A program made the position numbers and the translations under genes. The notes under the pieces were generated by a model that was not told the DNA's origin, did not search any database, and was given only the letters and a program-made list of their open reading frames with translations. From the NCBI GenBank assembly GCA_013002925.1, contig JABDLQ010000105.1, positions 1 through 6,413 of the forward strand: a stretch of DNA of 6,413 nucleotides, given 5' to 3'. This DNA is from Gammaproteobacteria bacterium. Its GTDB lineage: Bacteria; Pseudomonadota; Gammaproteobacteria; Steroidobacterales; SZUA-146. Below, piece by piece: positions 1 through 5,555 of this stretch; positions within the stretch are counted from its first letter, which is position 1; each line of letters opens with the position of its first letter.

Positions 1-180
1 GGTCTTGCCTGTCTGTTGCACACACAGTCAATTTCCCTCAGTCGGCTATACGGAGCCTGCTCTGCGATATCGGTACACTCCCCGTGAGCCCGAATCGCCC
101 TGCAAACACTGTGCGGATGGGTGATGGATGAGGTTCTTTGTGCTTATATAAACAATCCGATCAGATGGTCTTGACGTGGT

Positions 181-209
181 CTGAGCGGTACACTATTTGC
201 TCCGATAAT
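181..209 (+). promoter_or_regulatory. Candidate sigma-70 promoter of the malectin-GH16 gene
   Basis: GATAAT at 204-209 matches five of six positions of the -10 consensus. The hexamer 17 bp upstream, CTGAGC at 181-186, is a poor -35 element (three of six). This would give a leader of roughly 75-80 nt before the start codon. A weak -35 would fit a promoter needing an activator such as a LysR protein, but that is inference. A competing reading is TTGACG at 171-176 with TATTTG at 194-199 (17-bp spacer), which has the better -35 and the worse -10. Confidence 0.25.
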
Positions 210-281
210 TACGCTCCCATATTTGGGCATTGCGTGAGACAACTAAAATGCAGAGTGATGCAGAGCCAATTGATGCCTGAC

Positions 282-286
282 AGGAG
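282..286 (+). promoter_or_regulatory. Ribosome binding site that fixes the GH16 start
   Basis: AGGAG lies seven bases before the ATG at 294. This is near-ideal Shine-Dalgarno sequence and spacing. It decides for this start over the in-frame upstream codons (138, 258 and 273). It also places the lipoprotein signal peptide exactly at the N-terminus. Confidence 0.75.
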
Positions 287-293
287 TTTACCG

Positions 294-1616
294 ATGCTGC
301 AGAAAACCCGACGTTGTGTTTGTTATGCCCTGTGCGGATTGACCATTGCTGGCTGCGCATCGATGCCGGATGAGCCTGGTCCGGTGTGGGCCATGAATGT
401 TGGTGGAAACCAGTACGTGGCGAAGAATGGCACGCCATTTCGTTCTGAAGAATATGTGAAAGGCGGCGAGATCGGTTGGCAGGACAAGGTCAAGGGTACG
501 CAGGATGAGTATATCTATCAAAGCTATCGCGAAGGAGACGTGACAGTTGCTTATCCTGTCGGAAATGGGCGGTATGACCTGACACTCAAATTTACCGAGC
601 CCCGCGATTACGGTGGCGGCGAACGGGTGTTTGATGTCTATGCCGAGGGCCAGTTGATCATCGATGATCTGGATGTGATGGTATCGAGAGACGGTAAAGT
701 TCGCTCTGCGTTTACAGTCACCATTCCCAACATCGATGTAAGTGATGGCGAGTTGAACATTGATTTTGAGGCGTCTGCTGCGCAACCGGTGCTCAATGCA
801 CTGGTCGTGCGCCGTTCGGGTTCGGCGCCGCTTCGAGGTGAATTGCTGTGGAGCGACGAGTTCGATTATGAAGGCGCACCCGATCCGGCCAAATGGAATA
901 TTGATATCTGGCCTGCCAGAAAAGTAAACGATGAAGATCAGACTTATACAGCGCGGTCGAAAAACCTCAGAGTCAAAGACGGCAAACTGATTATCGAAGC
1001 TCATAAAGAAGCGTTTGCCAATGCTGACTACACGTCCGCGCGAGTGCATTCCGCCGGCAAGGGTGACGTGCTGTATGGCAGGGTAGAGGTGCGCGCAAAG
1101 CTGCCGCGCGGCAAAGGTACATGGCCAGCCATCTGGATGTTACCGAGCGACCCGTACAAATATGCAACGACCTGCACGCCGGGTGAGGATTGGCAGGGCA
1201 GTTCAACCTGCAATGCCTGGCCAAATTCCGGCGAGATCGACATCATGGAGCACGTGGGATACGAGATGAACCATGTACACGGCACGGTGCATAACGAGGC
1301 GTATTACTGGGCCAAATGGGAGCAACGCAAGGGGCGCATCATTGTGGATGGTGTGGCTGACAGGTTTCACACCTATGCGCTTGAATGGTCTCCTGAAGAG
1401 ATTCGGATTTATCTCGATGACCACCTCTATTTTATTTACATGAACGAAAACGATGGATGGCAATCCTGGCCATATGATCACGCGTTCAACCTGATTCTGA
1501 ACGTGGCAGTGGGCGGCATGTGGGGGCGCTCGGGTGGCGGAATTGACGACACTATTTTTCCGCAGCGTATGGAAGTTGATTATGTCAGGGTTTATGCACG
1601 GCCTGATGCAAAGTGA
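294..1616 (+). CDS. Malectin-like domain / GH16 beta-1,3-glucanase (laminarinase-type) lipoprotein
   Basis: Predicted 440-residue outer-membrane lipoprotein that hydrolyses internal beta-1,3 bonds of laminarin-like glucan. The start follows an AGGAG ribosome binding site. Residues 1-21 form a short lipoprotein signal with lipobox IAGC (Cys21); Ala at +2 favours the outer membrane. Residues about 30-175 resemble malectin (CBM57-like): they open with a VWAMNVGG strand, have Y and G rich loops (YIYQSYREGDVTVAYPV) and the RVFDVYAEG strand. Malectin domains bind glucose disaccharides or glucans. Residues about 183-437 are GH16, opening with LLWSDEFD. The signature GEIDIMEH is at 313-320, with E314 as nucleophile, D316 as helper and E319 as acid/base, of the ExDxxE laminarinase type. 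An insertion just before it carries Cys294 and Cys306, a possible disulfide. Lichenase or another GH16 specificity is possible; the GH16 fold is near certain. No clear terminator follows. Confidence 0.93.
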   Translation: MLQKTRRCVCYALCGLTIAGCASMPDEPGPVWAMNVGGNQYVAKNGTPFRSEEYVKGGEIGWQDKVKGTQDEYIYQSYREGDVTVAYPVGNGRYDLTLKFTEPRDYGGGERVFDVYAEGQLIIDDLDVMVSRDGKVRSAFTVTIPNIDVSDGELNIDFEASAAQPVLNALVVRRSGSAPLRGELLWSDEFDYEGAPDPAKWNIDIWPARKVNDEDQTYTARSKNLRVKDGKLIIEAHKEAFANADYTSARVHSAGKGDVLYGRVEVRAKLPRGKGTWPAIWMLPSDPYKYATTCTPGEDWQGSSTCNAWPNSGEIDIMEHVGYEMNHVHGTVHNEAYYWAKWEQRKGRIIVDGVADRFHTYALEWSPEEIRIYLDDHLYFIYMNENDGWQSWPYDHAFNLILNVAVGGMWGRSGGGIDDTIFPQRMEVDYVRVYARPDAK

Positions 1617-2061
1617 CGGAGCCTCACGACCCTGTACGGTCTCATCTGACAGAATCACCGCAGTGCGCGGTCCTGGCAGATAGTTCACACCATTAATCAC
1701 AATAGCGGCAGAAAAATTGCGACATTGCAGCAGGAGCGAAACTGTGCGCACTCAGGCCATTGCCCACCCCCGATTCTGATCATCCTTGTCAAAAGCCCAT
1801 GACCATTTTGTAAGGTTTTTCAGGCGGTGGTTGCTCAACGACCACAGGCAGCGCACCACGTTGGCACATTTGCCCATCCGCCCGCCCACGTCTGGTGCAA
1901 TAAATCCGCAGTTGATGCAGCTGGACATTCGATACAACACGGCATTTATACAGTCGTGTGTGGGACTGCTGGCGTCACAATGTAGAAATATTTATTTGGT
2001 ATGGTTTTTGCAGAGAATACTTCACAGGCTCTGGCATAACGCCAGCCGGAATTGTTCGACC
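1617..2061. other. 445-bp intergenic region between GH16 and LysR1
   Basis: No gene is supported here. A TTG-initiated open frame from 1786 runs in frame into the LysR gene, but its 92 extra residues do not belong to the LysR family and show no recognised domain. No hairpin plus T-run that would pass for a terminator was found. An inverted repeat ACACG/CGTGT (1937-1941 and 1955-1959, 13-bp spacer) lies about 100 bp before the LysR1 start and could be an operator. TGTCA pentamers occur singly at 1647-1651 (as TGACA) and 1787-1791. No clear sigma-70 promoter was recognised. Confidence 0.55.
2031..2045 (+). repeat. Small GC-rich hairpin just before the LysR1 start
   Basis: CTGGC-ATAAC-GCCAG is a perfect 5-bp stem with a 5-nt loop, ending 16 nt before the ATG at 2062. 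It directly abuts the only weak purine-rich stretch (GGA at 2048-2050) that could serve as ribosome binding site. It may lower translation of the regulator, or it may be chance. Confidence 0.3.
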
Positions 2062-2958
2062 ATGAAAATCAACCATAGGCAACTATCTCTCAGGGGGCTG
2101 CGTACATTTTGTGTTGCCGCCCGTCACCAAAATTTTCGTCGTGCAGCGGAAGAATTGTTTGTGACTGCCTCAGCTGTCAGTTATCAGATCAAAAGGCTTG
2201 AAAAAGAGACAGGCCTCAACTTGTTTGTACGTAATAATCGAACATTGTCCCTGTCCTCAGCTGGCCGAACCCTCTTTGATGACGTCGACCCCCTGATTCG
2301 GCAACTCGATGACGTTACCGCGTCGCTGCGTTCAGCGCAGCATCGGCACACCTTGCGAATATCAGTGCAACCTTTTTTTGCCAGCGAATTGCTCGTACCG
2401 CGGTTGTCGGAGTTTACGGCACTCCATCCGGAAATCGACATACATATTGATACGGATGAGCGGTATCTGGAGACAGCACCCACCACAGTGGATGTTTCCA
2501 TACGATTGTTCAGCAGTCCCCCGGATGAGCTTGAGTCAGACGTATTGTTCCCATTACGATTGGTGCCGGCATGTGCGCCGGAGTTGCGAAAAAAGCTGGT
2601 TGATGGCGGGCGCATCCCGAACAAATCGTTTCCTATTATTGTGCACACCGGAAGAACCGATGCCTGGCGACTGTGGTCGGAGTCCTCGGGAATCAGACTC
2701 CCGGAACCGTCGAACATCGTACAGCTCAATTCCATGCATTCCATCGTTAGTGCTGCAGAGCAGGGTCTGGGCGTGGCGTTGGTGCCGCTGCCAGTGAGCA
2801 AGAAGCGCTTCAAAGCCGGTTGTTTGACGCGTCTGTACCGGCGCGAGGTTGTAACGCAGGACTGTTACTACCTGGTGTGCGCAAAAGGCGCTCACAGTGA
2901 AACACCGGTAAAAGCCCTGCGGGAGTGGGTGCTGGATGGAATTGTGTCAGCAGCATAA
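2062..2958 (+). CDS. LysR-family transcriptional regulator 1 (GcvA-like)
   Basis: Predicted 298-residue cytoplasmic DNA-binding regulator, the normal length for the family. Residues about 8-68 form the winged helix-turn-helix: LRGLRTFCVAARHQNF, then AAEELFVTASAVSYQIKRLE, then the wing ending LSSAGRTLF. A linker helix follows, and residues about 97-298 form the substrate-binding-protein-like effector domain, starting LRISVQPFFASELLVPRL. The block FxxxHPEIDI is typical of the GcvA/AmpR branch. The ATG at 2062 gives a family-standard N-terminus; the upstream TTG extension does not. The ribosome binding site is weak. The gene lies between two glucanase genes on the same strand and is a clear paralog of the regulator at 4265-5158. 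A role in controlling the glucanases is inferred from position; the effector is unknown, possibly a glucan oligosaccharide or a metabolite. Confidence 0.92.
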   Translation: MKINHRQLSLRGLRTFCVAARHQNFRRAAEELFVTASAVSYQIKRLEKETGLNLFVRNNRTLSLSSAGRTLFDDVDPLIRQLDDVTASLRSAQHRHTLRISVQPFFASELLVPRLSEFTALHPEIDIHIDTDERYLETAPTTVDVSIRLFSSPPDELESDVLFPLRLVPACAPELRKKLVDGGRIPNKSFPIIVHTGRTDAWRLWSESSGIRLPEPSNIVQLNSMHSIVSAAEQGLGVALVPLPVSKKRFKAGCLTRLYRREVVTQDCYYLVCAKGAHSETPVKALREWVLDGIVSAA

Positions 2959-3207
2959 ACGGTTATCCATCGCACGCGCCACAATGTTGTTATTTTTACT
3001 CGATTCCGCCGATGATGCTGGATCTGATCAGGCGTGACAAATTTCAGGTACCATGCAAATCCTGGTCTGACTGAATTGCTTACAGACAGCCACACAAACG
3101 GCTGAGCGCACGCTCGCGGCGGGTGTGCAGTGCTGTCACACTACCAACATAATGTTCGTCACGAAACGGGGTTTTCGGTTGCACCAATCCTCGTTATGAG
3201 TATCGAT
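2959..3207. other. 249-bp intergenic region before the GH17 gene, with inverted repeats
   Basis: This stretch should contain the GH17 promoter, but no good -35/-10 pair stands out. Symmetrical elements seen: GTCTG/CAGAC at 3065-3069 and 3083-3087 (13-bp spacer), CAGCC/GGCTG at 3087-3091 and 3100-3104, the near-continuous palindrome GAGCG-CA-CGCTC at 3104-3115, and GTGTG/CACAC at 3123-3127 and 3137-3141. TGTCA pentamers occur at 3035-3039 (as TGACA) and 3134-3138. Any of these could be regulator sites; none is a textbook LysR box. Confidence 0.4.
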
Positions 3208-4236
3208 ATGAATTTACTGAGAGTCCTGTGTTTTACACTTGTAATTATTTCCGGATGTTCGTTTCAGTCCGGAAATTTACCCTTGTCAGAAGGCCGCGGG
3301 CAGGCAGAGCAGTCAAAAGAAGCGCTGATTGCGGGCGAGGTTATGGCGATTGCCTATTCGGGATTTCGGGAGGGGCAACACCCGGATCGCGGTAACGGTG
3401 CAAACAACCCGAGCGATGCCCAGATTCTGGAAGATCTCAGGATACTGGTGGCCCATGGTTTCAAGCTGATTCGCCTCTATGATTCCGGTGACAATTCATT
3501 AGCGACGCTGAGAACCATCAGACAATATGATCTGCCAATCAAGGTGTTGCTGGGCATGTGGTTGAATGCAGAAGTGAGCAATCACGAAGGCTGCCCGTGG
3601 CTCGAGGAACCGATTCCAGCGGCGCAACTGGCGGCAAACGTGGAAAAAAATGCAAGTGAAATACAGCGTGGCATTAAGCTTGCACAACGCTTTGAAGACG
3701 TTGTTATCGCCGTCAATGTCGGCAACGAAGCGCTGGTCGAATGGAACGATCACATGGTTCCGCTGGGTCAGGTGATCCGCTATGTACGGCACGTCAAGGC
3801 GCATATCGACCAGCCAGTTACGGTAGCCGATAACTATGAGTGGTGGATCCGTGACGGTGCGCCACTCGCCGCAGAGATTGACTTTATCGGGGTGCATACT
3901 TATCCGGCGTGGGAAGAAAAATCGATCGATGAGGCTCTGGATTACACGATAGAGAACATTCAGGGTGTGCGGATGGCTCTGCCGGGTAAAACCATTGCCA
4001 TTTTGGAGGCCGGTTGGGCCACTGTTGCCAGCGAGTTTGGTGATCGTGCCAGCGAGCCCAATCAGGCCCGCTATTACCGCGAGATACACCAGTGGGCAAA
4101 ATCCGCAAACACGACAGTGTTTTTCTTTGAGGCTTTTGACGAACCCTGGAAGGGTAATCCTGATAATCCGCAGGGGGCGGAAAAACACTGGGGGTTATTT
4201 TACGTAGACCGAACCCCCAAACTGCTGTTTCAATGA
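3208..4236 (+). CDS. GH17 beta-1,3-glucanase lipoprotein
   Basis: Predicted 342-residue outer-membrane lipoprotein that cleaves beta-1,3-glucan by the retaining mechanism. The signal MNLLRVLCFTLVIISGC ends in lipobox ISGC (Cys17), with Ser at +2 favouring the outer membrane. Residues about 44-340 form the GH17 TIM barrel. It begins with MAIAYSGFREGQ and continues with FKLIRLYDSGD. The acid/base motif is VNVGNEAL (E174) and the nucleophile strand is IAILEAGW (E267). The C-terminal hallmark is FFFEAFDEPWK followed by EKHWGLF. Bacterial GH17 enzymes with this short form are known from laminarin loci as exo- or endo-acting beta-1,3-glucanases or transglycosylases; the mode cannot be told here. 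ATG at 3208 was chosen because it gives a compact signal peptide and has a weak ATGAG site seven bases upstream; ATG 3196 and GTG 3130 are in-frame alternatives. LysR2 follows after 28 bp, suggesting cotranscription. Confidence 0.92.
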   Translation: MNLLRVLCFTLVIISGCSFQSGNLPLSEGRGQAEQSKEALIAGEVMAIAYSGFREGQHPDRGNGANNPSDAQILEDLRILVAHGFKLIRLYDSGDNSLATLRTIRQYDLPIKVLLGMWLNAEVSNHEGCPWLEEPIPAAQLAANVEKNASEIQRGIKLAQRFEDVVIAVNVGNEALVEWNDHMVPLGQVIRYVRHVKAHIDQPVTVADNYEWWIRDGAPLAAEIDFIGVHTYPAWEEKSIDEALDYTIENIQGVRMALPGKTIAILEAGWATVASEFGDRASEPNQARYYREIHQWAKSANTTVFFFEAFDEPWKGNPDNPQGAEKHWGLFYVDRTPKLLFQ

Positions 4237-4264
4237 TGGCCCGGACCAGGTAAAACACGTCGAT

Positions 4265-5158
4265 ATGATTCGCACACCCAGGGTTTCGTTGCGCGGTTTA
4301 CGCACTTTTTGTGTCGCTGCACGCTATGAAAGCTTTCGCACGGCGAGCGAAGAGCTGTTTATCACGTCCTCTGCCGTGAGCCATCAGATCAAAGGCCTTG
4401 AAGAAGAGCTAAACGAACTGCTGTTTGATCGTTCCAGCCGTGAACTGACGCTGACTGAAGCTGGCCGGGCGTTGTATGAAGAAGTCAATCCGCTCATCGA
4501 GCGGTTAAACACAGTGGTCGCAAAGTTTAAAAAAGGCGCAGCCAGCAGCTCGATTCGAATTTCGGTGCAGCCGTTTTTTGCCAGTGAGTATTTTGTTCCG
4601 CGTCTGCAGGATTTTACTGCCGAACATCCCGAGATAGACATTCAGGTTGGCACCAGCGATGAGACGACTGAAAAGCATCCGGCGGATGCGGATTTGTCCA
4701 TCAGACTGTTTCGGTCCCCGCCATCTGACATGCCCTCGAATCTGCTTTTTCCATTGCGCATGGTTGCTGCCGGCTCACCGGAATTTAAAGACCAGATGAC
4801 CGTGCGGAAAAAAAAGATTGTGAGTGATTTTCCAATCATCGTGCATGACTCTCATTCCAAGGCCTGGGCGCAATGGGAAGAAGCATCCGGTGTGCAACTT
4901 CCCAAAGACACCCGCGTGATCCGTCTGGATTCGATGATTGCCGTGGTGCGGGCAGCGCAACGTGGGATTGGCGCCGCATTGGTACCCGTACCGATCGGCG
5001 AGCTCTGGTTCAGGGAGGGGAGCATTGTGCGCCTTTTCAAAAAAGATCTTGTCGCCGATGTCAGCTATTACCTGGTTTGCAAAGAAGATCGAACAGATGA
5101 TGCCAGCGTCAAGCTTCTGCGGGACTGGATTTTGCAGAACTTCGCCAAACAGGCCTGA
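4265..5158 (+). CDS. LysR-family transcriptional regulator 2 (GcvA-like, paralog of regulator 1)
   Basis: Predicted 297-residue cytoplasmic regulator. Residues about 7-69 are the winged helix-turn-helix (SLRGLRTFCVAARYESF, then EELFITSSAVSHQIKGLE, then LTEAGRALY); residues about 96-297 are the effector domain, opening IRISVQPFFASEYFVPRL. A hand alignment with regulator 1 gives about 138 identities in 291 positions without gaps. Conserved blocks include LRGLRTFCVAAR, RISVQPFFASE, HPEIDI, SIRLF, FPIIVH and YYLVC. The recognition helix differs slightly (TASAVSYQIKR versus TSSAVSHQIKG), so the two may bind related sites. The start is 28 bp after the GH17 stop, probably one transcript; the nearest Shine-Dalgarno-like AGGT is 13 bases away, so translation may be weak or coupled. 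A control role over the glucanases is inferred from position. Confidence 0.93.
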   Translation: MIRTPRVSLRGLRTFCVAARYESFRTASEELFITSSAVSHQIKGLEEELNELLFDRSSRELTLTEAGRALYEEVNPLIERLNTVVAKFKKGAASSSIRISVQPFFASEYFVPRLQDFTAEHPEIDIQVGTSDETTEKHPADADLSIRLFRSPPSDMPSNLLFPLRMVAAGSPEFKDQMTVRKKKIVSDFPIIVHDSHSKAWAQWEEASGVQLPKDTRVIRLDSMIAVVRAAQRGIGAALVPVPIGELWFREGSIVRLFKKDLVADVSYYLVCKEDRTDDASVKLLRDWILQNFAKQA

Positions 5159-5231
5159 GTTTGTCAAACCTTCTGCGCTCAGCAACAGATAGTCAGCTAA
5201 CTACCACAGCAAAATCTTGAGAGGGACCCAT

Positions 5232-5246
5232 CGATTGTGTCAATCG
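5232..5246. repeat. Inverted repeat CGATTG-TGT-CAATCG
   Basis: Perfect 6-bp arms around a 3-bp centre, 310-324 bp upstream of the last gene's start. It contains a TGTCA pentamer at 5238-5242. It lacks the T-N11-A spacing of a LysR box, so if it is an operator it is for another kind of regulator, or it is half of a composite site. Confidence 0.4.
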
Positions 5247-5269
5247 TGATTTCGCCGGATTTGCGCATC

Positions 5270-5294
5270 TTCCTGTCAGATGGTGTCACAGGAA
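5270..5294. promoter_or_regulatory. LysR-type binding box (TTCCTGT-N11-ACAGGAA)
   Basis: Perfect 7-bp arms TTCCTGT (5270-5276) and ACAGGAA (5288-5294) flank 11 bp, so the inner bases give T-N11-A centred on 5282. This is the defining form of a LysR-family recognition site. It lies 112 bp after the LysR2 stop and 262 bp before the GH16 lipoprotein start. Two direct TGTCA copies ten bp apart (5274-5278 and 5284-5288) sit inside it. Binding by LysR1 or LysR2 is inferred from proximity and geometry. Confidence 0.5.
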
Positions 5295-5359
5295 ACTGTC
5301 GCGGCGCTGTGGTCGTGTCAGAAGTTTCGTCAATCAGTGAGTTTTCGCAGTTGTTGATC

Positions 5360-5373
5360 TGACAATCTTGTCA
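5360..5373. promoter_or_regulatory. Palindromic operator candidate A, TGACA-ATCT-TGTCA
   Basis: The arms are perfect, and the inner bases extend the symmetry to TGACAA-TC-TTGTCA. It is the upstream member of a pair; the homology with the second copy continues beyond the palindrome as TAT-GCA to 5381. The even-length dyad does not fit LysR T-N11-A geometry, so a different dimeric regulator (for example LacI, GntR or TetR type) is possible. Confidence 0.45.
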
Positions 5374-5397
5374 ATTATGCACCGTGTGAGCAGAAAA

Positions 5398-5413
5398 TTG
5401 ACAACGCTGTCAA
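5398..5413. promoter_or_regulatory. Palindromic operator candidate B, TTGACA-ACGC-TGTCAA
   Basis: Perfect 6-bp arms around 4 bp. The core at 5399-5412 has the same TGACA-N4-TGTCA design as copy A, with centres 39 bp apart. Its left arm coincides with a consensus -35 hexamer, so a protein bound here would compete with RNA polymerase; repression is the simplest reading. Confidence 0.5.
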
Positions 5414-5427
5414 CTATTGCATAGAGT
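5398..5427 (+). promoter_or_regulatory. Candidate sigma-70 promoter of the last gene
   Basis: TTGACA (5398-5403) is a perfect -35 hexamer. With an 18-bp spacer, TAGAGT (5422-5427) matches four of six -10 positions. Transcription would start near 5434, leaving a leader of about 120 nt. A rival -10 nearer the gene is CATAAT at 5507-5512 or TATAAA at 5512-5517, but neither has a good -35. Confidence 0.35.
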
Positions 5428-5555
5428 GTGGGTGGGCACTTTTCACAGTTTACTTCTGTAGTGGTGCCTGAAAAACGTTTGGGGCTGAATAAAACAACAA
5501 AAAATTCATAATATAAACAGCTATATTGCGTCTACATTAAACAGAGACTTAAGTC

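Larger units (their letters stand above)
1..293. other. Non-coding upstream region of the first GH16 gene
   Basis: No convincing gene was seen in these bases. The three forward frames entering from the left edge all meet stops by about position 130, and none of the short peptides resembles a known protein. The region holds a weak promoter candidate near 181-209 and the ribosome binding site of the downstream gene. A palindrome CGATATCG at 65-72 is probably chance. An open frame extends upstream of the glucanase start to 138, but its extra residues are not signal-peptide-like. Confidence 0.6.
5159..5555. other. 397-bp regulatory-looking intergenic region
   Basis: No gene was seen. The region carries, in order: GTTTG-T-CAAAC at 5159-5169 directly after the LysR2 stop, CGATTG-TGT-CAATCG at 5232-5246, a LysR-type box at 5270-5294, and two TGACA-N4-TGTCA palindromes at 5360-5373 and 5399-5412. 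TGTCA in either orientation occurs nine times between 5162 and 5412. From about 5487 to 5555 the leader is strongly A+T rich. No hairpin plus T-run terminator for LysR2 is visible, so read-through into the last gene is possible. Confidence 0.6.

Noticed and set aside
161..169. TCAGATGGT shared with the interior of the LysR box (5276-5284)
   Set aside because: A nine-base match between two regions of this size is expected by chance about half the time, and the flanking dyad is missing at 161-169.
138..293. Upstream in-frame start of the first GH16 gene
   Set aside because: It would bury the lipoprotein signal inside the protein and ignores the strong AGGAG site at 282-286.
288..1049. Long minus-strand open frame (253 codons) opposite the GH16 gene, with similar ones at 2184-2813 and 3499-4188
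   Set aside because: They lie opposite well-supported genes with catalytic or DNA-binding motifs, and their translations show no recognisable domain, so they are shadows.
1822..1844. Possible terminator hairpin GTGGT/ACCAC in the first intergenic region
   Set aside because: The stem is short and bulged and no T-run follows it on either strand in the right position.
1752..1940. Small minus-strand open frame in the gap before LysR1
   Set aside because: 62 codons, no ribosome binding site examined as convincing, no recognisable motif; not enough to call a gene.
1786..2061. In-frame TTG-initiated 92-residue extension of LysR1
   Set aside because: The added residues do not match the LysR family; the ATG at 2062 gives the standard length and N-terminus. 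No separate domain or transposase motif could be recognised.
3130..3207. GTG 3130 or ATG 3196 as the GH17 start
   Set aside because: Neither has a better ribosome binding site, and both lengthen the signal peptide; 3196 cannot be fully excluded because it adds only four residues.
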